The notes under the pieces are model-generated. The model was given only the letters and a program-made list of their open reading frames with translations. It ran no database searches and was not told where the DNA came from. From assembly GCF_026262625.1 (NCBI RefSeq), contig NZ_SHNN01000001.1:372001-436000 (forward strand): a DNA stretch of 64,000 nt, in the 5' to 3' direction. The stretch comes from Candidatus Litorirhabdus singularis. GTDB lineage: Bacteria > Pseudomonadota > Gammaproteobacteria > Pseudomonadales > Halieaceae. Of the stretch, positions 28,860 through 36,526 are shown in pieces. A program made the position numbers and the translations under genes. Numbering within the stretch: position 1 is the stretch's first letter; every line of letters starts with the position of its first letter.

Positions 28860-29351
28860 TTAAAGCGACTCAGTTGCATTTATCGTCAAACCGTACAAAC
28901 TGATCTGGTCTCCATCCACGACCAGAGATAATCGCATGGTTGCAGGGCCCTCCTTACCAGTCACCCGCAGAGAATAATGTAACTGGTAATACTGTTCGCC
29001 GCCTTTCTCACCCAGCTTCATTGAATTTTGAAAGGCGCTCTCCTCAATGTCACCGAATAACTGACGCAGTTTCTCCAACTGACTTTCTAGTTGGTCGCCA
29101 CTTATTTTAACCTTGGCCTGCTGGTTGAACAGCGTGTACAGCCCAGCGTGATCACCACGGTTGTATAAATTGGTGACGCGGTCACCCCAGCGCCGCGCCA
29201 GCCCATTGTCAAAACCAGATACAGACTCAGCAGCGACCGTCGATTGACGACCGGCCAGACTCGCAGTCAAAGCCAGATTTAGCAGACCTATTAACAGAAT
29301 GACGCCCAGCAGTACGTTAGTCATCTTATTCACAAAGTTACGGCTCCTCAA
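28860..29351 (-). CDS. membrane-anchored protein of unknown function, last gene of the export operon
   Basis: A 163-residue product. A single hydrophobic segment at about 12-31 (V-L-L-G-V-I-L-L-I-G-L-L-N-L-A-L) would anchor it in the inner membrane with the rest in the periplasm. The soluble part has a helix-rich half (L-Y-N-R-G-D-H-A-G-L-Y-T-L-F-N) and then alternating strands (Y-Y-Q-L-H-Y-S-L-R-V…M-R-L-S-L-V-V-D-G-D), similar in outline to DUF3887/DUF4019-type NTF2-like domains. That resemblance is weak. Its start overlaps the periplasmic adaptor gene by 14 bp, so it is part of the same translation unit and probably of the same machine. Confidence 0.85.
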   Translation of the reverse strand: MRSRNFVNKMTNVLLGVILLIGLLNLALTASLAGRQSTVAAESVSGFDNGLARRWGDRVTNLYNRGDHAGLYTLFNQQAKVKISGDQLESQLEKLRQLFGDIEESAFQNSMKLGEKGGEQYYQLHYSLRVTGKEGPATMRLSLVVDGDQISLYGLTINATESL

Positions 29352-30093
29352 TCAAGTGCGCACTGCAGCGCAGTCCGGCAGGAATACTATTGTCTTTGTT
29401 ACTCATAGACAGCTGTACGCGGAAGGTTCCGCTGGCGGGATCTATCAATGGATCAACGGTTGAGACGCTAGCCTCGCGCGGCTGCTGCAGGGCTGATTGG
29501 GCAACAATATTTAGCTTCTGCCCAACCGCAATTCTACCGAAATACTCGGCGGGAAGAAGTAAGTCCACGTGCAGCGGATCTAGCGTGGCCAAACGCAGCA
29601 CCGGGTCCACATTGACGTACTCACCCACATCCAGCAGGCGGTCTACCACAACCCCGTTTATAGGGCTGTATACCTCTCGCAAAGCCAGCTCTTCTTCCGC
29701 CAGCCGCAACTCCATCTGCGCCAACAACAGATCAGTCTCTACCTCATCGCGTTCATGGATAGACAGCAGATCGTCCGCGTACAACTCCTCGTTTCTTTTT
29801 GACGCGCGGCTGGCAAAATCAGCTCTCACCCGCGTCAGCTCAACCTTGGCTTTTTCTACACCGGCGCGCAGCTTAAACAATGTCTCTCCCACCTTGACCT
29901 GATCACCACGGCGAATATCAACAACTTCCAGCACACCCGGGACCGGTGAACTCACTTCTACTTTCTTGCTCGGCTGTAGCATGCAGCCCAGAGTCGCCAG
30001 GGTCAGGTCGCCCTGTGCCTGTGCCTGCGCCGCGCCAGCGATCAGAACCGCCGCCGTCATGGCCCTGCACGCAAAAAACTGTCTGGTTCTCAA
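29338..30093 (-). CDS. periplasmic adaptor (HlyD/RND membrane fusion protein family)
   Basis: A 251-residue adaptor. The N-terminus has a signal peptide (about 1-26, ending A-Q-A-Q-A). The barrel-sandwich half-motifs are P-G-V-L-E-V-V-D-I-R-R-G-D-Q-V and S-P-I-N-G-V-V-V-D-R-L, separated by a short coiled coil (about 80-140), followed by a beta-barrel domain. It is shorter than RND adaptors of about 370 residues, and no RND pump or TolC lies beside it. Its start overlaps the SecA-like gene by 4 bp. I infer that it works in the periplasm with the two larger HlyD-domain proteins encoded upstream to guide the giant protein. Confidence 0.88.
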   Translation of the reverse strand: MRTRQFFACRAMTAAVLIAGAAQAQAQGDLTLATLGCMLQPSKKVEVSSPVPGVLEVVDIRRGDQVKVGETLFKLRAGVEKAKVELTRVRADFASRASKRNEELYADDLLSIHERDEVETDLLLAQMELRLAEEELALREVYSPINGVVVDRLLDVGEYVNVDPVLRLATLDPLHVDLLLPAEYFGRIAVGQKLNIVAQSALQQPREASVSTVDPLIDPASGTFRVQLSMSNKDNSIPAGLRCSAHLIEEP

Positions 30094-32084
30094 AGATTAT
30101 CTCCTGCAAAGGCCATCGTCCGCTGACGCTGGGTATCCAACTTGATGAGCTGCATACGCTGCCGATGATGCATTGCTTCAATTTTTTTCTGACAACGCTG
30201 CTGAACCGCCCAACCCAACCAGCGGGGTACGCCGGCCCCGGAGGCATTAAGGGATTTGATAGTACCCAACAGCAACGGTCCCGCCATGCGCAGTACCAGC
30301 CTATCCTCCAGCGACAGGATCTGGCTCACCGTTCCGGGATCTCCCTGTCGCGCACAGCGCCCTTCCAGCTGGCGATCAATGCGCGATGAGTCCTGCAGCT
30401 CGGTGATAATAACATGCAAACCACCGGCAGCCCGCGTTGCCTTGGCTAACTTGATGTCGGTGCCGCGCCCAGCCATGCTGGTGGCGACCATAACAGCGCC
30501 AGGTTGCCCGGCGTCGGCTACGATCTCGGCCTCTTCTTTATCCTGGCGGGCATTAAGCACCTTGTGTGCAATTTGGTGCTGGTGCAAAACCTCGCTGATT
30601 TTCTCAGAGGACTCCACCGAGTTGGTACCAATCAATACCGCCTGGCCCTGCTCGATCAAATCACTGACTACCTCTGCCACACGCGCCCACTTCAGCTGCT
30701 GGGTCTCGTAGACCTCGCGCACGCTACGTTGCCTGCGACTGGCTTTCAGCAGCGGAATATTCTGGCTGCGCAAGCGATAGACATCGAGCAGCTCAGAGGC
30801 AAGCTCACGACCGGTGCCGGTCATTCCGCAGAGGTGGTGATACTTGCGAAAGAAATTCTGGTAGCTGATCTCGGCATCCGTCTCGCGCGGCTTGGTCAGC
30901 TCAATGCCCTCTTTCATCTCAATCATCTGCTGCAGACCCTGCCCCCAACTCCTACCCGGCATCACCCGCCCGGTATAGGGATCAACAATCTGCAGGGCAC
31001 CCTCTTCATCAACGATATAATCTTTGTCGAGGTGATAAACATGCAGAGCCGCCAACGCCTGCTTGACCAAAGGATCACGATAAAAAGAACTACGCCAGAT
31101 ACCGTCGAGGTCCTTACAGATACTGAGCAGTAATTCCTGGCCTCGTTTGCTCATGTGAATGGCCGAGGTTTCATCCTGCTCAAAATGCGTATCTTTTTTG
31201 AACTGCCTACCTATCGCCATGGCGGTATTCAATAAATCTTCTTCCCGCTGCCCGAACTTCTCCTCGCCGGAGATAATCAGCGGCGTGCGCGCTTCATCTA
31301 CCAGCACACTGTCGGCCTCATCAACAATCGCAAAGTGCAATCCGCGCAGCATCAAGCGTTCAGCCCAGGCGGTGTCGCGAGTTAGCAATGCGGCCTGCAG
31401 CACCCGCGAGTTTTCCCGGCCATCCAGCACCAACCGATCCTTGAGAAAATCAAACGTCAGTTCTTTGTTGCAGCAATAGCAGATATCACTGCCATAAGCC
31501 TCACGCCGCTCAGCAAGCTCGACATCATGCGTAATGATACCTACCGTCAAACCCAGCGCATGATAAAGCGGTATCATTTCTTCAGCATCACGTTCCGCCA
31601 GATAGTCATTCACTGTGACCACATGTACGGGTATCCCCGCCAAAGCAGCTGTCGAGCTGGCGAGCGTAGCCGCCAGGGTCTTACCTTCTCCCGTCGCCAT
31701 CTCGCCGACGCAGCCCCTCAGCAATGCCAGCGACAACCGTATCTGAGTGTGGTGATGGCGCATGCCCAGAGCGCGACCGCTCATCTCACGCACTACTGCA
31801 AACGCCTCAATAATTGTGGTCCGGGTAATCCCCTGCAGACGCAGCTCAGTGCGCACTCTGTGCAGGGCATCCTCTAACTCCCCTTCGGTGAGCGCCTCAA
31901 GCGCATCACAGCGGCGCAAAACCGCGCGCACGATACGCTCATCGGCACGTAAAATAAGATGGTAAAGCTGGCGCATTTTTTCACGGCTGCGCGCCAGAAA
32001 AACATCCAGCCAGTTATCCACCAGCCAGGTTCTTTCATTACGCAAACCCGCCACGCTGGGCTTTCTGGCGGCAAACTCAGACAT
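30090..32084 (-). CDS. SecA-like ATPase, truncated, in a giant-protein export operon
   Basis: A 664-residue SecA homologue. Walker A is G-E-M-A-T-G-E-G-K-T (127-136). The DEAD box is V-D-E-A-D-S-V-L-V-D-E-A-R-T-P-L (254-269), where SecA has D-E-V-D. The preprotein cross-linking region follows, with P-Y-T-G-R-V-M-P-G-R-S-W, then G-M-T-G-T-G (420-425), M-A-G-R-G-T-D (538-544) and G-R-C-A-R-Q-G-D-P-G (575-584), where SecA has G-R-S-G-R-Q-G-D-P-G. Housekeeping SecA is about 900 residues: here most of the helical wing/scaffold C-terminal part and the zinc-binding SEC-C tail are missing. All ATPase motifs are present, so it is probably active. It overlaps the genes on both sides. I infer a substrate-dedicated export motor, not the cell's general SecA. 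Confidence 0.93.
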   Translation of the reverse strand: MSEFAARKPSVAGLRNERTWLVDNWLDVFLARSREKMRQLYHLILRADERIVRAVLRRCDALEALTEGELEDALHRVRTELRLQGITRTTIIEAFAVVREMSGRALGMRHHHTQIRLSLALLRGCVGEMATGEGKTLAATLASSTAALAGIPVHVVTVNDYLAERDAEEMIPLYHALGLTVGIITHDVELAERREAYGSDICYCCNKELTFDFLKDRLVLDGRENSRVLQAALLTRDTAWAERLMLRGLHFAIVDEADSVLVDEARTPLIISGEEKFGQREEDLLNTAMAIGRQFKKDTHFEQDETSAIHMSKRGQELLLSICKDLDGIWRSSFYRDPLVKQALAALHVYHLDKDYIVDEEGALQIVDPYTGRVMPGRSWGQGLQQMIEMKEGIELTKPRETDAEISYQNFFRKYHHLCGMTGTGRELASELLDVYRLRSQNIPLLKASRRQRSVREVYETQQLKWARVAEVVSDLIEQGQAVLIGTNSVESSEKISEVLHQHQIAHKVLNARQDKEEAEIVADAGQPGAVMVATSMAGRGTDIKLAKATRAAGGLHVIITELQDSSRIDRQLEGRCARQGDPGTVSQILSLEDRLVLRMAGPLLLGTIKSLNASGAGVPRWLGWAVQQRCQKKIEAMHHRQRMQLIKLDTQRQRTMAFAGDNL

Positions 32085-34215
32085 TAAAGTACTGCAAAAA
32101 TGTGCGCCTGATCAGCCGGTAGGTGCGATAGGCCAGCGCTTCGGGTGGGTGTTCAAATTTCACCAGAATGCGCTCCTCTACGCGACTGGAAGGCAAACTG
32201 TCGAAACGAATATCGACCAAAAAATAGCGCTGTACCGTACGCGGCTCAGACTCGGAGGGATTGACGATTATGCTGCCACCGCCGGCCTCGGACAGTACCT
32301 GGCTAACCAGCTCTTTGGAAGCGGAGGGGAAAATCGTCCAGCTAGCAGGCTCTATTTCTTCCTGCAGTCGCGCCGCCTTAAGGACCTTGACGCGATCAAC
32401 ACTATCGCGCAACAGCTTGATATCCGACTCTGGCACCATACCCAATACCTTCGCGTGGGAGTCGTCAATAATGTGGCCGACCAGAGAACCCCTGGACAAA
32501 AACCGCCCAGGCAGATCCGCGGCATCCGTAACCCACCAGACACCGGGGGATTCAGCGTAGATATTCAGCGCGGCTAGCTGCACCTCATTGGCTGCAATCT
32601 CGTCTTGCAGGCGCGCCAGTTCCTGGTCATAAATACTGATCTGTACCGGATCAAACCAGGCCCCCTGCCTCTGCGCTGCTGCCTCAGTATGCTGGTGTCG
32701 CAAAATCTCATGATTTGCCTGCAGCCGCTGGTTGCTGCAGCTGACCAATAGTTCACCTGCCACCACTTGCGTCCCGGCCGCTGCGTGCACGGTTTCAATA
32801 AAGCAATTTTCCCCCGCTAGCACGCGGCGCTCGTCGTCCATCTGCACGACCCCTTCCACCGAGGTCGACAACGGCACGGGCACCATACCAAACAGCACAA
32901 CAAAGGCCGCAAATACCAGAGGTATCATAATCTTCGGACTACGAGTGCCGGTGCCGGAATCACCCTCGCGCCACGCTTTGGCTATCATTTTGAGATTGGG
33001 CCAGATCATAGTGCCGGTGACCGACCAGGCCGCCAGCAACACGCCGACAACAAAATACTTCTGCGCCACAAACAGAAAAATGGTCACCATCAGGAACATT
33101 CGATAGATGAACGAGCCCAGACCATAGGCAAACAACCAACCCGCCTCACGGCGGTCGTAGGCGGGCGAGTCATGGCCTTTGACGCCAAACAGCACGCGTT
33201 TGCTCAACCAGCCCCAGTACTGGTTGGAGCGCTGGGCCAGGTTGGGGATCTCCAGAAAATCTCCCAACACATAATAGCCGTCAAATCTCAGTAGCGGATT
33301 GCCGTTAACCAGTATGGTGGATACGCCGGCGATAAAAATAATATTGAAGGCGATGGACTTGACCAGGCCGGGCCCGGCATTGATCCAGATAAGCATGGCC
33401 AGCGACGCAATCACCAGCTCGACAATGATACCCGCCATCCCTACCAGCATGCGCTGCTTGCGGTCAGCCACGGCACCAGTAGCTGAGGCGTCCACGTAGG
33501 GCATTGGAATCAACACCAGCAGCATGATTCCCAGTTCGTGGACCTCTCCGCCATTACGTTTAACGCAATAGCCATGGCCCAGTTCATGCAGCAATTTGAT
33601 GATGGGGTAAATCATCCACATCAAAACCAGATTATCCGCGGCGAGCACGCGGTCGGTGATGTTGCGCGTCAATTCGTCCCAGTGCTGTCCTACCAGAAAC
33701 AGCATGGTAATCAGCAGCGCACACAGCAGTACCAAAGAAACCCGGGAAAATACCGGCCGTACGTATTTTTGCGTGGCCAGCAGAAAACGCTCAGGGTCGA
33801 TCAGGGGTATCTGCACCGAGAGCGGAGATTTCAATTTTCCCATCCAGCGTTTGCGCTTGGCTTCACTGCCGCGCTCAAACAGCTCACCCACATCGCCGCT
33901 GATATCCATACGCACGATGTTGCCCTGGTACAGGCTCGCCAGCAGTTGCAGCATTTCTTCGTGAGTGGGCATCTCCTCACCCAGTCGCTGTGAGGCGAGA
34001 TCCCACAGTTGATCAACACTGCGTTCGCCATTCATCAGCCCCACCAGCAAGTAGGACTGCGGTGACAGACGTCTTATCTGGCCGGTGATGTGATCTTCCA
34101 GCAGGTACCAGCGCTTACCGCGGTAGCGATGCGCATGCACGGTAACATGGTCCCGGACTCGGGGTTTGAGACTGGCGATTCTGTACCAGTCACGTGAAAA
34201 CAGCGTGGAACTCAT
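32077..34215 (-). CDS. PqqD-like / M50 zinc protease / HlyD fusion membrane protein
   Basis: A 712-residue multi-domain protein. Residues about 30-100 look like a PqqD/winged-helix recognition domain (S-P-Q-S-Y-L-L-V-G-L-M-N-G-E…). Several transmembrane segments follow from about 157. The M50 zinc motif H-E-L-G-H is at 210-214 and N-P-L-L-R-F-D-G-Y-Y at 306-315 supplies the third metal ligand Asp312. More membrane helices follow, and from about 450 a HlyD-type barrel-sandwich with a hairpin and C-terminal beta domain. This architecture (PqqD-M50-HlyD) is known from genomes, but to my knowledge not from experiments in this context. It could cleave or retain the substrate inside the membrane. 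It overlaps the SecA-like gene by 8 bp. Confidence 0.92.
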   Translation of the reverse strand: MSSTLFSRDWYRIASLKPRVRDHVTVHAHRYRGKRWYLLEDHITGQIRRLSPQSYLLVGLMNGERSVDQLWDLASQRLGEEMPTHEEMLQLLASLYQGNIVRMDISGDVGELFERGSEAKRKRWMGKLKSPLSVQIPLIDPERFLLATQKYVRPVFSRVSLVLLCALLITMLFLVGQHWDELTRNITDRVLAADNLVLMWMIYPIIKLLHELGHGYCVKRNGGEVHELGIMLLVLIPMPYVDASATGAVADRKQRMLVGMAGIIVELVIASLAMLIWINAGPGLVKSIAFNIIFIAGVSTILVNGNPLLRFDGYYVLGDFLEIPNLAQRSNQYWGWLSKRVLFGVKGHDSPAYDRREAGWLFAYGLGSFIYRMFLMVTIFLFVAQKYFVVGVLLAAWSVTGTMIWPNLKMIAKAWREGDSGTGTRSPKIMIPLVFAAFVVLFGMVPVPLSTSVEGVVQMDDERRVLAGENCFIETVHAAAGTQVVAGELLVSCSNQRLQANHEILRHQHTEAAAQRQGAWFDPVQISIYDQELARLQDEIAANEVQLAALNIYAESPGVWWVTDAADLPGRFLSRGSLVGHIIDDSHAKVLGMVPESDIKLLRDSVDRVKVLKAARLQEEIEPASWTIFPSASKELVSQVLSEAGGGSIIVNPSESEPRTVQRYFLVDIRFDSLPSSRVEERILVKFEHPPEALAYRTYRLIRRTFLQYFNV

Positions 34216-34248
34216 CTCAGCGACCGCCTAATGGGCACAGACACCGGG

Positions 34249-36099
34249 TTAACCCCAGAAGCGCCAGATCTGCATGCGCAACCAGTCCCTGACCCCACGA
34301 GTCCAGATACTGATAAGCAGGCGTTCATCAATGGTGACCTTCGCCACACCCTCAAGGCCCACCCGGAGTGATTCAACATCACCGGTAATCTGCGCCTCTA
34401 CCCGATACACGGTAGCGCCATCGCGCACTTCAGCTACCGGATTGATGCGCGTAATTACAAAGCTGAACTCCGTATCAGGTAACGCCGACAGCACCAGCCT
34501 GCCAGGCTGCCCGGCCTCAACGTCATTGATTCTGAACTCATCCACGTAAAGCGCCAGCCGATACTCACCACTGGGAGACAACTCAAACAGCACATCGCCC
34601 TGGCGCACTACAGAACCTATGCGCTGACTCAAGTCACCTGAGACCAGCAATGCATCAAAGGGAGCAACCATGGTGGCCTGGCTTATCTGGTAATCGAGCA
34701 GTTCCAGTTCAGCCGCAGCGCGATCCATTTGCGCCTTGGCAATCTGCACCTGCGCGCGCTCCTGGCGCGCCAGTGCATCTTCGTACTGCCGCCTCGATGT
34801 GGCCTGCTGGCTGGTCCAACTCATACGCTGTAAGCGCAGTTCCCGCGTCTCCAACTCTGCCAGCAGTGCACCGGCGCTGACCTTATCACCCGCCCTGAAA
34901 CTGGCACTTTGCAGGTACCCCTCGAACGGCACCACGATGGCTCGCAGCTCCGCGCCCTCCAGTACCGCCTCGGTACCCAGGTTATAGTCGCCGGGCATGA
35001 AGGTGAAAAACAAAGTGACCGCCACCAGCGCCAGCAGCACCAATTTGCGTACCAGGTAGCCTGGGCCTAACAGCCGTGAGGTTTGATTACGCAGGCTGCG
35101 CCCAACATAAGAATAAAGCGGCAGGCTCGACTGTCTTTTTTCCTCCAGCACCACGCCCACGTAGTTGGCTAAAGCATCACCCAGCACCTGTTCCTGCTCG
35201 GTGAAGGGATCATCCAGGCCACGCTCGAACAGCACCGCGCCGTAGCAAAGTTCCTTATCGACCAGCGGCACGGTTAACAGGGTGCGGCGTCCGGCGGCAT
35301 CGGCCAGGCGGGCGTGAGCAAGACTGATAGAGTTATGTGATTCTGGCGCCGGCCACAAGATTGCCTGCTGCTGGTCTACCGCCTCCTGCATGGCGGCGGC
35401 CGTATGTTTGACCAACTCATGTTTTTTGCTGTGGCCGCTGCTATCGGACTGGGAATGGATGTGAATCTCACCGCCACGCACAAAACCCAGCACCACCCGC
35501 TCGGCGTTAAGATGACGACCAATCAGGTTAACAAAACGCAGTGCAGCATGATCAAAGTCGCGCTCGCCCAACACATTGGCAATGCTGTCGATAACAACTT
35601 GCTGACGTTCGTTCTGATGACCCAGACCGTCCAATGTAGTGCGGCTCAGGCCCAGTTCAAGCCAACCGCTGCAGTATTCCACAGCGGCCAGCACGCGCTG
35701 CAAACTGGCTTCGTCGGCCCCGGTAAATAAAACCGTGACTACAGCGCGCAGGCGCTCATTGATAAATATCGGATAACTACCCAGGTGATTGGCGCCATCA
35801 TCCAACGGTGACAGCAAGGGCGTCTGCTTCTCCAGCGTGGTCGCCGCGGCATCCTGCAGCAGCTGATCGTAACCGGTTTCCTGCGGCCATAACGCGCGCG
35901 CGTGAAACTGCCCGGCCCCGCTATCATCGGTCACCACCAAAGCAGCAGCTACTCCGGGCAACTGCTCACACAGCCAGACCAGCCAAACGTAATGCCAATG
36001 CTCGTCGGTGGTCTGCAGCAATCGATCGAGCCGCTCCAACGAATCGGGCAATACTATCGCGCCGTTATCGTCGGTGAATATTCGCTCGCTGGTTGTCAT
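34249..36099 (-). CDS. GAF-TM-HlyD fusion protein
   Basis: A 616-residue protein. Residues 1-150 and about 165-320 look like two GAF-type sensor domains, the second being clearer (L-N-A-E-R-V-V-L-G-F-V-R, then L-L-T-V-P-L-V-D-K-E-L-C-Y-G-A-V-L-F-E-R). One transmembrane segment lies at about 352-368. The periplasmic part is a HlyD adaptor: barrel-sandwich half-motif around 390-415, coiled coil about 420-480, second half-motif about 480-500 and a beta-barrel to the end. The sensor would face the cytoplasm and the adaptor the periplasm. A regulatory small molecule or cyclic nucleotide could gate export, but the ligand is unknown. It starts 57 bp after the DUF3467-like gene and ends 33 bp before the M50 fusion. 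Confidence 0.9.
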   Translation of the reverse strand: MTTSERIFTDDNGAIVLPDSLERLDRLLQTTDEHWHYVWLVWLCEQLPGVAAALVVTDDSGAGQFHARALWPQETGYDQLLQDAAATTLEKQTPLLSPLDDGANHLGSYPIFINERLRAVVTVLFTGADEASLQRVLAAVEYCSGWLELGLSRTTLDGLGHQNERQQVVIDSIANVLGERDFDHAALRFVNLIGRHLNAERVVLGFVRGGEIHIHSQSDSSGHSKKHELVKHTAAAMQEAVDQQQAILWPAPESHNSISLAHARLADAAGRRTLLTVPLVDKELCYGAVLFERGLDDPFTEQEQVLGDALANYVGVVLEEKRQSSLPLYSYVGRSLRNQTSRLLGPGYLVRKLVLLALVAVTLFFTFMPGDYNLGTEAVLEGAELRAIVVPFEGYLQSASFRAGDKVSAGALLAELETRELRLQRMSWTSQQATSRRQYEDALARQERAQVQIAKAQMDRAAAELELLDYQISQATMVAPFDALLVSGDLSQRIGSVVRQGDVLFELSPSGEYRLALYVDEFRINDVEAGQPGRLVLSALPDTEFSFVITRINPVAEVRDGATVYRVEAQITGDVESLRVGLEGVAKVTIDERLLISIWTRGVRDWLRMQIWRFWG

Positions 36100-36156
36100 G
36101 GCTGATGACTAATTTCAGGGCAGACGGCCCGCCATAGGGCAGGCCGCGCTGCACAA

Positions 36157-36459
36157 TTACTTTGGCTGCTCGGTCTCGCCAAGGTTGCCAAAACGCTTTT
36201 CATATTCTTCTACCACACTGTTTAACAGGCGCGACAAACGCTTGGCGGCATAGGGGCTGACAATGACACGATCAGAAAGCTCAATAGCCACTTCTTTCTG
36301 GCCACTGCGCCAAGCCTGGTTAGTACCAAACAGCAGGGTGACCTCTTCCTGTGTGCTGGACACATTGCATACATTCGCATACACGCTGCGCATCTTGCTA
36401 TCGTCCCAACGGATGGTGGGTGTGCCTGTATTGCCACTTTTACTTTTTTCGTCTGCCAT
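36157..36459 (-). CDS. DUF3467-like small protein
   Basis: A 100-residue protein with a strong ribosome binding site (AAGGAAG before the ATG at 36459). The core W-D-D-S-K-M-R-S-V-Y-A-N, then E-E-V-T-L-L-F-G-T-N, then V-S-P-Y-A-A-K-R-L, then Y-E-K-R-F-G is characteristic of DUF3467, a family of about 100 residues with no known function. There is no signal peptide. It lies between the giant gene (67 bp upstream) and the GAF-HlyD gene on the same strand, suggesting a cytoplasmic partner, chaperone or regulator for the giant protein or the export motor. Confidence 0.88.
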   Translation of the reverse strand: MADEKSKSGNTGTPTIRWDDSKMRSVYANVCNVSSTQEEVTLLFGTNQAWRSGQKEVAIELSDRVIVSPYAAKRLSRLLNSVVEEYEKRFGNLGETEQPK

Positions 36460-36526
36460 TTTACTTCCTTAAGCTATTAATATTTCGGTTACCCTACACA
36501 TAATCATCGCCGAGCTGGCTACGACA

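Noticed and set aside
30090-32084. Housekeeping secA
   Set aside because: Too short, without the SEC-C tail, with altered motifs, and overlapping HlyD-type genes on both sides.
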